Assembly: GCF_002161235.1 (NCBI RefSeq)
Contig: NZ_NFHE01000021.1
Coordinates: 1-46,215, forward strand
Length of the DNA stretch: 46,215 nucleotides
Reading direction: 5' to 3'
Source of the DNA: Pseudoflavonifractor sp. An85
GTDB lineage: Bacteria > Bacillota > Clostridia > Oscillospirales > Oscillospiraceae
Shown: positions 23,913-32,818 of the stretch, one piece after another
How the letters are laid out: each line of letters starts with the position of its first letter
How positions within the stretch are numbered: the first letter of the stretch is position 1
The notes under the pieces: generated by a model
The model's input: only the letters and a program-made list of their open reading frames with translations
Told to the model about the DNA's origin: nothing
Database searches by the model: none
Translations under genes and position numbers: made by a program

Positions 23913-24206
23913 ATGGGAATGCCAGTCATTACACCCAGCAACACCACTCGAACCCAGGCCATTACCGACATCATCCAGTCCGTCGCTTTGCAGGAGACTG
24001 CCCTGTCCCACATCCTCAACGCTGAGGGTGAGAAAATTCAGAAGATGGTAGCCATGAAGGATGTCTCCGCCGAAGTTTTGCTGGCCACCAACAAGTCTGT
24101 GGAGTCTATGGTGAATGCTGTGTCCAGGCTGGAAATGATTCTCCATTCGAAATTGGCCATTTTCCAGGACTGCCTGTGCGAAAAGGTCGATAAACCCATG
24201 GAATAA
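23913..24206 (+). CDS. Small protein made of the shared 'SVALQ...LNAEGEK' domain
   Basis: A 97-residue protein without signal peptide. It consists of a short Thr-rich lead and one helical domain: QAITDIIQSVALQETALSHI, LNAEGEKIQKMVAMKDV, LLATNKSVESMVNAVSRLE and a FQDCLC end. This domain recurs at the C-terminus of the 413-residue protein encoded next, with near-identical blocks. Similar 'SVALEE..L.H.LNAEGEK' domains occur in Bacillus and Clostridium spore-associated proteins (from memory). GGAG precedes the ATG at moderate distance; a second ATG two codons later is also possible. I infer an anchoring or assembly role at the spore surface. A terminator follows. Confidence 0.8.
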   Translation: MGMPVITPSNTTRTQAITDIIQSVALQETALSHILNAEGEKIQKMVAMKDVSAEVLLATNKSVESMVNAVSRLEMILHSKLAIFQDCLCEKVDKPME

Positions 24207-24215
24207 CCCGCATCA

Positions 24216-24250
24216 GGATGGAACTTCCCCAGGAAGTTCCATCCTTTTTG
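24216..24250 (+). terminator. Terminator between the two shared-domain genes
   Basis: GGATGGAACTTCC (24216-24228) pairs perfectly with GGAAGTTCCATCC (24232-24244), followed by TTTTTG. Confidence 0.9.
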
Positions 24251-24255
24251 TGGAC

Positions 24256-24283
24256 ACCGTCCTCTCATTAGGTGCATATACTG
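24256..24283 (+). promoter_or_regulatory. SigmaK/sigmaE-like promoter of the choice-of-anchor-A gene
   Basis: AC (24256-24257), 17 bases, CATATACTG (24275-24283). GTGCATA is shared with the promoter at 23844-23871. It lies just beyond the terminator, so the gene has its own start of transcription. Confidence 0.5.
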
Positions 24284-24333
24284 CACCGCGGGGCATGTAC
24301 GCCCCCATCATTTTTGTCCAGGAGGCTTAAAGC

Positions 24334-25575
24334 ATGGCAACAAACTTTGGCCTAGCCAAGGATTATAACGTATTCGTCTTCGGTGATCTGACCCTGAGCA
24401 ACACCGACGCAGAGGGTCGGGTGGCTGTAGGCGGCAACGCAACCCTGAGCAACTACGGCGTTGGCGCCAGCATTTCTCCCCTTCCCCCTGCCAACACCGA
24501 TCCGTCCTTTGTCATCGGTGGAACTGTAAACGTCACCAACGGTTCCAATGCCAGCGGGAACACCGTCATCAGTCCCACCAGCACCGTCATCAACTACACC
24601 ATGGGAAACCCCAACGGTTCCCTCATTGTCGGCACTCCCATCGACTTTGTGGAAGCCGAACGGTATCTGACCTGCGCCTCGGTGTTTTGGGCCACTCTGG
24701 AGCCCAACGGCGTGGGAGAAGTGGTGTTTGGGCAGCTGAATCTCACTGCCACCGATCCCATTTTAAACATCTTTACCTTTGAGAGCACCGATATCTACGG
24801 GACCGGGCTGGCCCTCAACCAGCTCAATGGCATCAACATCATCGCTCCCGTGGAGTCCACCATTCTCATTAACATCACCGGCCCCAGCATCCAGTATGGC
24901 AGCTATCAAATTTTCCGTAACGGCACGGCTGCCTCCCGTGACAATGCCAAACGAATCGTGTGGAACTTTCCCGAAGCTCTGACCTGGTCTAACAGCACCA
25001 CCGCCATCTACGGCTCTGTGCTGGCCCCCTTCGCCGATGCCACCACCACCTTCAGCCAGATCAACGGCAACATCATCTTCGCCTCGTTTACCGGCAACGC
25101 AGAAAGTCACAACGAGCTGTTTGAAGGGGAACTGCCCGAGGCTACGGTGTGCCTACTGCCCACCACTAGCACATCCACCAGTAGCACTACCAGCAGTACT
25201 ACCAGCAGCACCACCAGCAGCAGTACCACCAGTAGTACCACCAGTAGTACCACCAGTAGTACCACCACAACGACCACTACCACCACGGGCTCCACCTCAA
25301 CCACCACCACCTCCACCCCCATCCCGGACCTGCGTTGTCAGGCCATTACGGATTTGTTTGAGTCGGTGGCGTTGCAGCAGGCAGCTCTATCCCACATTCT
25401 CAACGCCGAGGGAGAAAAGCTGCAAAAGATTTTATCCATGGACGATCTCTCCCACGAGACCCTTTTGGCCACCAACCAATCGGTGGAATCCATGGTGAAC
25501 TCGGTGGCCAATTTGGAGGCCACATTGAAAAGTAAGCTGGATTTGTTCCAGGATTGCACCTGCAACTGTCCGTAA
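24334..25575 (+). CDS. Choice-of-anchor-A protein with Ser/Thr linker and shared C-terminal domain
   Basis: A 413-residue protein after AGGAGG. Residues 1-270 form a choice-of-anchor-A domain: it opens at once with AKDYNVFVFGDLTLSNTDAEGRVAVGGNATLSNYGVG, and ends with VWNFPEA, IYGSVLAPFA and INGNIIFASFTGNAESH. Residues 275-330 consist almost entirely of Ser and Thr. Residues 332-413 repeat the domain of the 97-residue neighbour (QAITDLFESVALQQAALSHILNAEGEK) and end FQDCTCNCP. There is no signal peptide, although this domain is usually extracellular; spore coat and exosporium proteins made in the mother cell also lack one. I infer a glycosylated spore-surface protein. The adjacent glycosyltransferase gene supports this, as does the sigmaK-like promoter. 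Confidence 0.85.
   Translation: MATNFGLAKDYNVFVFGDLTLSNTDAEGRVAVGGNATLSNYGVGASISPLPPANTDPSFVIGGTVNVTNGSNASGNTVISPTSTVINYTMGNPNGSLIVGTPIDFVEAERYLTCASVFWATLEPNGVGEVVFGQLNLTATDPILNIFTFESTDIYGTGLALNQLNGINIIAPVESTILINITGPSIQYGSYQIFRNGTAASRDNAKRIVWNFPEALTWSNSTTAIYGSVLAPFADATTTFSQINGNIIFASFTGNAESHNELFEGELPEATVCLLPTTSTSTSSTTSSTTSSTTSSSTTSSTTSSTTSSTTTTTTTTTGSTSTTTTSTPIPDLRCQAITDLFESVALQQAALSHILNAEGEKLQKILSMDDLSHETLLATNQSVESMVNSVANLEATLKSKLDLFQDCTCNCP
25162..25316 (+). repeat. Coding Ser/Thr triplet repeat (AGT/ACC-rich)
   Basis: Imperfect tandem units of ACC, AGT and AGC triplets (for example ACCAGCAGT, ACCAGTAGT) encode the Ser/Thr linker. Such tracts change length easily by slippage, always in frame because the unit is a multiple of three. 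Confidence 0.85.
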
Positions 25576-25585
25576 TCTCGTGATT

Positions 25586-25627
25586 TGGGGGCGTAACATT
25601 TCTGTGTTGCGCCCCCAGATTTGTTTC
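25586..25627 (+). terminator. Terminator after the choice-of-anchor-A gene
   Basis: TGGGGGCGTAACA (25586-25598) pairs with TGTTGCGCCCCCA (25605-25617) with one wobble, followed by GATTTGTTT. Some read-through into the glycosyltransferase gene is likely, since no other promoter is evident. Confidence 0.75.
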
Positions 25628-25645
25628 AAAAAGGAGTCAAACACC

Positions 25646-26942
25646 ATGAAAGTCGCCATTCTCACCATGTTCACCGGGCTGTCCTCCACCTACTCTCTGG
25701 TCAACGTGGTGGCCGATCAATTATCCATGCTGTTGGAGCATGATATTCCAGTGAAAGTGTTGGTCAGTGAGACCTGCCCGGACCAGGCCCGCGCCGGCAT
25801 CTTCGCCGATCCCCGCATTCAGTGGGTCAAAATCGTCAACACCCACCAAGGCGCCCCCATCACCTGGTACGACTACGCCCAGCCCACCGGAACGGTACAC
25901 GAAACCTTCTTCCAAGAAGCAGACCTCTTTGCTCAGGATTTTGTCCGGCACCTTCAGGATGTGGATGTATGTATCCTCCATGACATTCTATACCAGGGCT
26001 GGCATTTGGTGCACAATGTGGCCATCCGTAAAGCCCAGGAGCAGCTCCCCCACATTCGGTTTCTCTCCTTTACCCACTCCCTCCCCGTCCCCCGGCCCAA
26101 GCACATAGAATCCCCCTTCTCCGCCCGCTTCTCCCCCATGCCCAATACCACCTTTGTCTACCCCACCCGTTCGGGACTTGGGGCGCTGGCGGGCAATATG
26201 GGGTCACCCAAGACGCCTGTGCTGCTGTACCCAATTCTCTGCCCTTACTGGAATCGTTGAGCCCAGAGGTTCATAGAATCGCTCAGAGCGTAAATTTGCT
26301 GCGTTCTGAGCTTCTCATCGTATACCCCGCCCGACTCACCACTGGAAAACGATTTGAAGCCGTGGCCGCGCTGGCTGGAGCCATCCACAGCCAGACCCAA
26401 AAACCGTTCAAGTGGTGTTCTGCGACTTTCCCAGTGCGGACATTCCCAGCCCCCTCTACAAGAAGATGATCCTCACCCATGGCCGCCAATATGGTTTGGC
26501 TCCCACAGACATGGTATTCACCTCAGACCTGGGCTTCCCCGATGGATTTCCTCGCACAAGCGTGCTGGAGCTGTTTGGCCTGTCCAATCTGTTCATCTGC
26601 CCATCCTATTCTGAATCCTTTGGCTTGACAGTATTGGAAGCCGCCAGTCGGGGCAACTATTTGGTGCTCAATGAAGCCGTTCCAGCCCTACAAGAGCTGG
26701 GCACCACTTTAGGCGCCTATTTTATGCGCTGGGATGCCAGAAACTTTGGCTTTGACACCCGAGAGACGTACCAGCCATCCCAACGCGCCTATTACCAGGA
26801 ACACGGAGCCCGTATTGTCCAGGCCATGGAGCAGGATATCAGCTTGCGGGCCAAAACTCTGACCCGCACCCAATGCCATCCAGACCATATTTTTCACCGG
26901 TATTTGCTTCCTCTTCTGGAAGGCAAAAAAACGGCTCTGTGA
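25646..26942 (+). pseudogene. Glycosyltransferase (GT4-like) with two frameshifts
   Basis: AAAGGAGTCAAACACC precedes the ATG at 25646. Frame 1 encodes MKVAILTMFTGLSSTYSLVNVVADQL and continues to LLYP, then shifts near CCC at 26230-26232. Frame 2 gives NSLPLLESLSPEVHRIAQ and ELLIVYPARLTTGKRFEAVAAL, then shifts near AAAAA at 26399-26403. Frame 3 gives VQVVFCDFPSADIPS, and the C-terminal donor-site motif PSYSESFGLTVLEAASRG. One added C and one added A would restore a protein of about 430 residues. Losses in homopolymers may be real mutation, phase variation or base-calling error. The position next to the Ser/Thr-rich protein suggests it glycosylates that linker; this is inference. Confidence 0.75.
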
Positions 26943-26969
26943 CCATTCACAGAGCCGTTTTTTCACTTT
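26926..26969. terminator. Bidirectional terminator, glycosyltransferase / degV
   Basis: AAAAAACGGCTCTGTGA (26926-26942) pairs perfectly with TCACAGAGCCGTTTTTT (26947-26963), loop CCAT. T-runs on both strands serve the converging genes. Confidence 0.95.
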
Positions 26970-27838
26970 TAGATACGCACCGCACCCACGCCCAGTACGC
27001 CCGGGCCGGTGTGGCAAGCCACCGAGAGGGTGAGATCGGCGCATTCAATCTCCTCTTCCAGATGGAAATACTCCATCACCTGGGTCTTCCACTCCTCCCG
27101 AAGCTGATCGGAGACCTGACTACATGCGATTTTCACTGCCAAATGGCCGCTCTCGTACAGGGGCTTCAACCGACCATCCAACTCCTGTTGGAGTTTGTCC
27201 AGCATCATCACCCGAGCCGCCTTGACGCCACGCACCTTGCCCACAGCCTCCAGCTTGCCTTCGCCAATGGAGAGTACTGGCTTGATGTTCAACATGGCAC
27301 CGGCAAAGGCCTCCACACCGGAAACCCGGCCGCCTCGCCGCAAATACTTCAAAGTGTCCACCATGAGGAAGATACTGGCGTCTGCCGCCTGCTCTTCCAG
27401 GGTTTCCCGGATGGTCTTGGCATCCATACCCTGCTTTACCATGGACATGGCATCCCGAACCGACTGGCACTGGGTTACAGAAATCCGACGGTTGTCCACC
27501 ACCTGCACCTTTCCCTGGTAATCCTCCGCCATCATCCGTGCCGTGGCATAGGTGCTGCTCAGCCCTGCTGACATGGGAATGTACACCAACTGATCGTAGC
27601 CTCGGAGAATGCGGTTCCAAAGCTCCAGGGTGTCCGCCGGGGAAGGTTGGGAAGTGAACATCTCCGCTCCCGCCGTCAGGCGCTGATAGAAGTACTCCTG
27701 GCTCAAGTTCAGGCCTTCAAAGTACACCTTCCCATCAATGTTGATGGGCATGGGCACCACGTAAACGCCCATATGCTCTCCTTCAGCCACGCTAATTCCG
27801 CTGTTACTGTCGGTCACTACGGCAACTCTAGGCTTCAT
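26969..27838 (-). CDS. DegV family fatty-acid-binding protein
   Basis: A 289-residue DegV protein. The N-terminus VAVVTDSNSGI is the family start (T-D-S-x-S-x-I), followed by VVPMPINIDGKVYFEG, MFTSQPSPADTLELWNRIL, the IPMSAGLSSTYATARMMAEDYQGKVQVVDNR block, and LKYLRRGGRVSG. Members bind one fatty acid and, as FakB, present it to the kinase FakA for membrane lipid synthesis. No fakA-like gene is near. AAAGGAGACAGTACC precedes the ATG, and a good promoter lies upstream (27880-27908). Confidence 0.93.
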   Translation of the reverse strand: MKPRVAVVTDSNSGISVAEGEHMGVYVVPMPINIDGKVYFEGLNLSQEYFYQRLTAGAEMFTSQPSPADTLELWNRILRGYDQLVYIPMSAGLSSTYATARMMAEDYQGKVQVVDNRRISVTQCQSVRDAMSMVKQGMDAKTIRETLEEQAADASIFLMVDTLKYLRRGGRVSGVEAFAGAMLNIKPVLSIGEGKLEAVGKVRGVKAARVMMLDKLQQELDGRLKPLYESGHLAVKIACSQVSDQLREEWKTQVMEYFHLEEEIECADLTLSVACHTGPGVLGVGAVRI

Positions 27839-27879
27839 TGGTACTGTCTCCTTTACGCAGCGGTAAAATAATTACATCT

Positions 27880-27908
27880 ATTATACCTGATTTTTACTTT
27901 TCTTTCAA
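27880..27908 (-). promoter_or_regulatory. sigmaA promoter of degV
   Basis: On the minus strand TTGAAA (27908-27903) and TATAAT (27885-27880) are 17 bases apart. The -35 lies over the last codons of the sirtuin gene upstream. Confidence 0.85.
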
Positions 27909-28639
27909 GCGTCGAGGAGGGAAGAAATTTCCTCCATCACTTTCCCGATGGGCTCTCGAATCACCAGGCCCGCCCGCTGATCGTAACTGGTGGCATCTCG
28001 GTTGATGAGGGCCAGTCGATTTCCCCGGTAATACTCCAGCAGGCCCGCCGCCGGATACACCACCAGAGAAGTACCGCCCACAATCAGCAAGTCAGCATTT
28101 GCAATGGCCTCCACCGCCCCTTGGATGGTGCGTCCATCCAGACTTTCCTGGTAGAGTACCACGTCCGGTTTAATGATGCCGCCACAGTGTGGACAGTGGG
28201 GAACTCCCTCCCCCTGGGCAATCTGCTCCACCGGATAGGCGGCCCCGCAAGACATACAATAGTTGCGGTACACCGACCCGTGCAACTCATACACCTTCCG
28301 GCTGCCCGCTTTTTGGTGCAAACCGTCGATGTTCTGGGTCACCACCGCTTTCAACTTGCCCTGCTGCTCCCATTTGGCCAAGGTCAAATGGGCCGCATTG
28401 GGCTTCACATCCAGGCAGAGCATTTTATCCCGGTAGAACCGATAAAACTCCTGGGTATGGGACATGAAATAGTCGTGGCTGAGAATGGTCTCCGGCGGCA
28501 AGTCATAGTGCTGGTGATACAGTCCATCCTGGGAGCGAAAATCCGGAATACCACTCTCGGTGGACACCCCTGCCCCACCGAAAAACACCACGTTTTGGCT
28601 CTCTGCCACCCATTGGCTCAACATCTCAATCTGATTCAT
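27905..28639 (-). CDS. cobB: NAD-dependent protein deacylase (sirtuin)
   Basis: A 244-residue SIR2 protein that removes acyl groups from lysines using NAD. Motifs in order: GGAGVSTESGIPDFRSQDGLY (NAD binding, residues about 22-42), TQNIDGLHQKAGS, catalytic His in ELHGSVY, a zinc site with CMSCG and CPHCG, IKPDVVLYQE, and GTSLVVYPAAGLL. The start at 28639 (MNQIEML) follows AGGAGGGGAAACTACC; an upstream in-frame ATG would lie before the promoter. It is a single-gene unit just upstream of degV, whose promoter overlaps its end. Class III/U bacterial sirtuin is likely; substrate unknown. Confidence 0.95.
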   Translation of the reverse strand: MNQIEMLSQWVAESQNVVFFGGAGVSTESGIPDFRSQDGLYHQHYDLPPETILSHDYFMSHTQEFYRFYRDKMLCLDVKPNAAHLTLAKWEQQGKLKAVVTQNIDGLHQKAGSRKVYELHGSVYRNYCMSCGAAYPVEQIAQGEGVPHCPHCGGIIKPDVVLYQESLDGRTIQGAVEAIANADLLIVGGTSLVVYPAAGLLEYYRGNRLALINRDATSYDQRAGLVIREPIGKVMEEISSLLDA

Positions 28640-28664
28640 GGTAGTTTCCCCTCCTTGTGATTCT

Positions 28665-28693
28665 ATCATACTCAAACATTCCAGATCCGTCAA
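28665..28693 (-). promoter_or_regulatory. sigmaA promoter of the sirtuin gene
   Basis: On the minus strand TTGACG (28693-28688) and TATGAT (28670-28665) are 17 bases apart, about 25 bases before the start codon. Confidence 0.85.
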
Positions 28694-28709
28694 TGACGCT
28701 GGAAACAAC

Positions 28710-28748
28710 AGACCCGCCGCATCACCCCAAGGGGTGTGCAGCGGGTCT
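28710..28748 (-). terminator. Terminator of the opp operon
   Basis: AGACCCGC..CACCCC pairs with GGGGTG..GCGGGTCT across a two-base loop, with two small mismatches. It lies after the stop at 28757 and before the sirtuin promoter. The T-run (GTTGTTTCC) is modest. Confidence 0.75.
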
Positions 28749-28756
28749 GCATCATC

Positions 28757-29053
28757 TTATGTCCAAAGCCATAACAGCAGCGCAGTGAGCAATCCAAATC
28801 CCACCAGGTAGACCAAGCCAATGAGCAATCCCGCTCTCAGGGCTGCCCAGATATAGGCGCGTCGGTCCTCCCGGCTCATCTCGTTGCTTTCCCAAGGACG
28901 ATCCTCCTTGGTCTGTTCCCCCACTTCCTGAGGAGGCGGAGTAGGCTTCGAGACGGAACCACCCAAGTGCATCAAATTAGGACGAGAGACATCGCTCATG
29001 TCCGCAATCACGCGGCCGTCATCATCTTCGTACTTCTTCGGCTTGCGTGCCAT
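28757..29053 (-). CDS. Small membrane protein at the end of the opp operon (98 aa)
   Basis: A charged, flexible cytoplasmic part (KPKKYEDDDGRVIADMSDV, then a PTPPPQE linker) is followed by one or two closely spaced C-terminal membrane helices (YIWAALRAGLLIGLVYLVGFGLLTALLLWLW). I recognise no family. It starts 3 bases after oppF ends and shares the operon's terminator, so it is co-expressed with the peptide transporter, but a role in it is only a guess. Confidence 0.7.
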   Translation of the reverse strand: MARKPKKYEDDDGRVIADMSDVSRPNLMHLGGSVSKPTPPPQEVGEQTKEDRPWESNEMSREDRRAYIWAALRAGLLIGLVYLVGFGLLTALLLWLWT

Positions 29054-29056
29054 ATC

Positions 29057-30079
29057 TTACTTGTCAAAGAGGTGGCAAACCACATAGTGGCCAGGCTCCA
29101 CCTCACGCTGACAGGGAGCCTCCACCTTGCATCGCTCGGTGGCGTAGGGGCAGCGGGTGTGGAACTTGCAGCCGCTGGGAGGATTGGCGGGAGAAGGAAT
29201 GGAGCCCTCCAGCACAATGCGGTTCATCTTGGCGTTGGGATCGGGCACAGGAATAGCGGAGAACAGAGCCTTAGTGTAGGGGTGCAGCGGATTGCGGAAG
29301 ATGTCCACCGTATCGCCATACTCCACCAGGTTGCCCAGGTACATCACGCCCACGGAGTCGGAAATGTGCTCCACCACGGACAGGTCGTGGGAGATGAACA
29401 GGTAGGTCAGGTTGTACTGATCCTGCAGGTCCTTGAGCAGGTTGATGATCTGGGCCTGAATGGACACGTCCAGAGCGGATACTGGCTCATCGCACACCAC
29501 GAACTCAGGGTTCAGAGCCAGAGCACGGGCAATACAGATACGCTGACGCTGACCGCCGGAGAACTCATGGGGATAGCGAGCCTTGTGGAAAGGCTGCAGA
29601 CCGCAGTTATCCATGACCTTATCAATGTAGTCATTGTACTCAGCCTTGCTCACCAGCTTGTGCTCTCGCACTGCCTCACCGATGATTTCACCCACGGGAA
29701 GGCGGGGAGAAAGGCTGGAGAAGGGGTCCTGGAAAATGATCTGCATCTTGGTGCGCAGAGCACGCATCTCCTTGGGGTTCTTCTCATAGATCTCTTCGCC
29801 GTTGAAGAGCACCTGGCCGTCGGTCTTTTCGCCAGCCAAGCGGAGAATGGTACGACCGGTAGTGGTCTTACCACAGCCAGACTCACCCACCAGACCCATG
29901 GTGGTACCTCTCTTGAGGTTGAAGGTCACACCATCCACGGCCTTGACATGGCCCACGGTCTGACCCATACCACCCTTGATGGGGAAGTACTTCTTCAGGT
30001 GGTTGACCTGAAGAATGTACTGGGGATCGTACTCCACGGGAGTGAAGTCTCCCGTGACGATTTGACTCTTCTTTGCCAT
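29057..30079 (-). CDS. oppF: Oligopeptide ABC transporter ATP-binding protein OppF
   Basis: A 340-residue ATPase. It has Walker [10 protein letters not shown], signature [32 protein letters not shown], and H-loop [11 protein letters not shown]. The C-terminal oligopeptide/HPY extension has [12 protein letters not shown] and a four-Cys patch ([14 protein letters not shown] ... VVCHLF) that in relatives holds an iron-sulfur cluster. The N-terminal [13 protein letters not shown] is typical for OppF over OppD. It pairs with OppD to power peptide uptake through OppBC. Its start overlaps the last base of the oppD stop region, the normal coupled order D-F. Confidence 0.95.
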   Translation of the reverse strand: MAKKSQIVTGDFTPVEYDPQYILQVNHLKKYFPIKGGMGQTVGHVKAVDGVTFNLKRGTTMGLVGESGCGKTTTGRTILRLAGEKTDGQVLFNGEEIYEKNPKEMRALRTKMQIIFQDPFSSLSPRLPVGEIIGEAVREHKLVSKAEYNDYIDKVMDNCGLQPFHKARYPHEFSGGQRQRICIARALALNPEFVVCDEPVSALDVSIQAQIINLLKDLQDQYNLTYLFISHDLSVVEHISDSVGVMYLGNLVEYGDTVDIFRNPLHPYTKALFSAIPVPDPNAKMNRIVLEGSIPSPANPPSGCKFHTRCPYATERCKVEAPCQREVEPGHYVVCHLFDK

Positions 30080-31236
30080 TAGACTTCACCTCCCTGGTTT
30101 TTCTTGTCGTAGTAACGATAGCAGGACACGAAATGAGTGGGGCTGAGCTGCACCTGGCAGGGATACTCACCGTTGCAGCCCTCCACGCACATCTCGCAGC
30201 GGTCCTTGAAGTAGCAGTAGTTGGGCATGTCGATGGGGTTAGGCACCTTGCCGGGGATAGAATAGAGCTTGTCCACCTGCTTGCCCACCACGGGCTTGGA
30301 AGCCATGAGGCCGATGGTGTAGGGGTGGGCGGGGTTGGAGAAGATCTCGTGTACGGTTCCCTTCTCCACCACACGACCGGCGTACATGACCACCACGTAG
30401 TCAGCCATCTCAGCAATGACGCCCAGGTCATGGGTGATGAACATGATGGAAGAGTTGATCTTATCCTTCAGGTTACGCAGCAGGTCCAGCACCTGAGCCT
30501 GGATGGTCACGTCCAGAGCGGTGGTGGGCTCGTCGGCGATGATCACCTTGGGGCTGCAAGCCAGAGCCATGGCGATACATACGCGCTGACGCATACCACC
30601 GGACAGCTCGTGGGGGTACATCTGGTACACACCCTGGCTGTTGGCGATGCCCACCATCTCCAGCAGCTGGATGGTGCGGGCCTTGATGTCCTCTTTGGTC
30701 TTGCCCTCACCGTGGTGCAGAGCGATGACCTCGTCCACCTGCTCGCCGATACGGAACACAGGGTTCAGGCTGGTCATGGGCTCCTGGAAGATCATGGACA
30801 CATAGTTGCCACGAATCTTCTGCATCTGCTCGTTGGGCATCTTGGTCACGTCATAGGCCTTGTCGCCCATGTTCAGGCGAATCTCGCCCTCCACCACCTG
30901 GCCCTGGGGCCGCTGGAGCAGCTGCATCAGGGACAGGCTGGTGACCGACTTACCGCAGCCGGACTCGCCTACGACGCCCACGGTCTTGCCGATGGGCACT
31001 TCAAAGGACACGCCGTCTACGCTCTTCACCACACCGGCGTCGGTGTAGAAATAGGTGTGCAGGTTATCGAACTCCACAGCGTTGTTGGGATCGGCCATCT
31101 GGGTAAGGTACTCACTCTCGGGCACGTTCTTACGCTTGCGCTGCTTCTCAAAGGCATTGGTAATCCGGCGGTTCTCCTTGGCAATACGCCGTGCCTCCCG
31201 GCCGGAGAGATAGCCCTCTGCTTTTTTCTTAGCCAT
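30079..31236 (-). CDS. oppD: Oligopeptide ABC transporter ATP-binding protein OppD
   Basis: A 385-residue ATPase. It has an N-terminal extension of about 50 charged residues ([27 protein letters not shown]) absent from most OppD proteins. It then has Walker [10 protein letters not shown], signature [32 protein letters not shown] and H-loop [12 protein letters not shown]. The [12 protein letters not shown] block and a C-terminal Cys set ([16 protein letters not shown]) follow. It sits between oppC (15-base gap) and oppF. The extra N-terminus is basic and might contact RNA or membrane; this is a guess. Confidence 0.95.
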   Translation of the reverse strand: MAKKKAEGYLSGREARRIAKENRRITNAFEKQRKRKNVPESEYLTQMADPNNAVEFDNLHTYFYTDAGVVKSVDGVSFEVPIGKTVGVVGESGCGKSVTSLSLMQLLQRPQGQVVEGEIRLNMGDKAYDVTKMPNEQMQKIRGNYVSMIFQEPMTSLNPVFRIGEQVDEVIALHHGEGKTKEDIKARTIQLLEMVGIANSQGVYQMYPHELSGGMRQRVCIAMALACSPKVIIADEPTTALDVTIQAQVLDLLRNLKDKINSSIMFITHDLGVIAEMADYVVVMYAGRVVEKGTVHEIFSNPAHPYTIGLMASKPVVGKQVDKLYSIPGKVPNPIDMPNYCYFKDRCEMCVEGCNGEYPCQVQLSPTHFVSCYRYYDKKNQGGEV

Positions 31237-31251
31237 AGTCTCTCTCCTCTC

Positions 31252-32802
31252 TTAGCGCTTCATCTTGGGGTCAAAGGCATCGCGCAGACCGTCACCCACG
31301 AAGTTGAAGCCCAACACGGTGAGCAGCAGGCAGATACCAGCGGGAATCCACACGAACCAGTAGGAGGTCAATACGAAGGAGTTGGACACGTCGTTGATGA
31401 TGTTACCCCAGGAAGCGAAGGGGAACTTGACGCCCAGACCCAGGAAGGACAAAGTGGCCTCAGTAATGATGGTGGAACCCAGGCTCATGGTGCAAATAAC
31501 AATGAGCTGAGGAATGACGTTGGGAATCAGGTGGCGGAAAATACGCCGGGGAATGCTGATGCCGCAGGCCTCGGTAGCAGTCATAAACTCCTGCTCACGC
31601 AGAGAGAGGATCTGACCACGCACCATACGGGCAATACTGGGCCAACCCAGGAAGCCCAAAATCAGCATCAGGTAGAACATTCGCATGGTGGGGTCCACGC
31701 GCATGCCGTCCATGGCCGAACCCATAATAATGATCAAAGGCATGGAGGGAATGCAGTAGAAGATATCCACCACACGCATAATCAGGTTGTCAACCCACTT
31801 GCCGAAATAACCGGCCACGCCGCCCAGAACAATGCCCAGGAAGGCGGAGATAAACACAACAATGAAGCCAATGACCAGAGACACGCGGCCACCGTACATC
31901 AGACGGGTGAGCATGTCCATACCGTTGCGGTCAGTGCCCAGCCAGTGCTCCTTGCTGGGAGAAGAGTAGGTGTCAAACACCTGGGTCTCCTTCTCCTGCT
32001 TGATGGAGTAGCTTCGAGTGTCCGCATCGTACACCAGAGTGTAGTCGTAAGTGCCTTCCTCGTTGGTGAAGGTGAACTCCTCCTGGTCGGCCTCAATGGC
32101 CTCGGACAGCTGCTCCTTAAAATCACGGGTAAAGGTCACGCCGGAAACCTTGGACTGCACCACAAAGCGGCTGATATAAGCCACAGGAGTGCCAGCCTGG
32201 TTCACGCCGCCCATCTCATCCACAGTGTACTCCTTGCCACCAGCGGTAAAGGTCTGCTCCCCGTTGGTGTAGGCCTTCAGTGCAGCACGCTGGAAGTCAA
32301 AGCTGAGCTGAGTGGAAGTGTCTTCTGCATTGACGATGTCCTTATAGGCAATGGCCAGTACTGTGTTGCCCTGGGAGATGAGGTAGAAGTCCTCCCCTTC
32401 CTCGGCAATGGAATAGGTCACATCCTTATAATCAAAGGACGCCTCGTTCTTGGTGGCAGCAATCATAAACTGAGCCTGGAGCATACCGCTGAACTCCTGT
32501 CCATCTGCTACCGTGTAGCGGAAGGAGGTGTTCTCGGTCACAGCGGCATATTCCTTGGACTGATAGTCATAACGGTAGAACACGTCGTTTTCCTTATAGG
32601 GGCTGACAACGCCACCAATAAAGGAGAATACAAACATAACGGCCAGGATCACCAGGCCCACCACAGCCAGACGGTTGCGGAAAAAGCGCTTGGCTACCAG
32701 GGCACCGGGGGACAGAACTTTGACGCGGCGGTCATCGTTCAGAGAAAGCTGCTCCTGGGAGCCGCCCTCGTTCTGATGGTTCATTTTCTTCTCGTCAGAC
32801 AT
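31252..32802 (-). CDS. oppC: Oligopeptide ABC transporter permease OppC with large outer insertion
   Basis: A 516-residue permease, against about 300 for the family. The start at 32802 (MSDEKKM) has AAGGAGGCG upstream. Helix 1 lies near residues 50-70 (LAVVGLVILAVMFVFSFIGGVV). About 200 residues of beta-rich, acidic sequence follow (VFYRYDYQSKEYAAVTENTSFRY to YSIKQEKETQVFD) before the normal EHWLGTDRNGMDMLTRLMYGGR and the remaining five helices. The permease signature is seen at EACGISIPRRIFRHLIPNV. The insert faces outward and contains repeated 'YTVADG / YTVDEMGG / FTFTNEEGTYDYTLVYD' segments. It may help dock the unusually large OppA. Confidence 0.93.
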   Translation of the reverse strand: MSDEKKMNHQNEGGSQEQLSLNDDRRVKVLSPGALVAKRFFRNRLAVVGLVILAVMFVFSFIGGVVSPYKENDVFYRYDYQSKEYAAVTENTSFRYTVADGQEFSGMLQAQFMIAATKNEASFDYKDVTYSIAEEGEDFYLISQGNTVLAIAYKDIVNAEDTSTQLSFDFQRAALKAYTNGEQTFTAGGKEYTVDEMGGVNQAGTPVAYISRFVVQSKVSGVTFTRDFKEQLSEAIEADQEEFTFTNEEGTYDYTLVYDADTRSYSIKQEKETQVFDTYSSPSKEHWLGTDRNGMDMLTRLMYGGRVSLVIGFIVVFISAFLGIVLGGVAGYFGKWVDNLIMRVVDIFYCIPSMPLIIIMGSAMDGMRVDPTMRMFYLMLILGFLGWPSIARMVRGQILSLREQEFMTATEACGISIPRRIFRHLIPNVIPQLIVICTMSLGSTIITEATLSFLGLGVKFPFASWGNIINDVSNSFVLTSYWFVWIPAGICLLLTVLGFNFVGDGLRDAFDPKMKR

Positions 32803-32818
32803 GAAAGCGCCTCCTTTC

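Noticed and set aside
25162-25316. Short tandem units that could be taken for a CRISPR or minisatellite
   Set aside because: Units are three-base multiples in frame with a Ser/Thr linker, without spacers. No CRISPR array or cas gene was found in the window.
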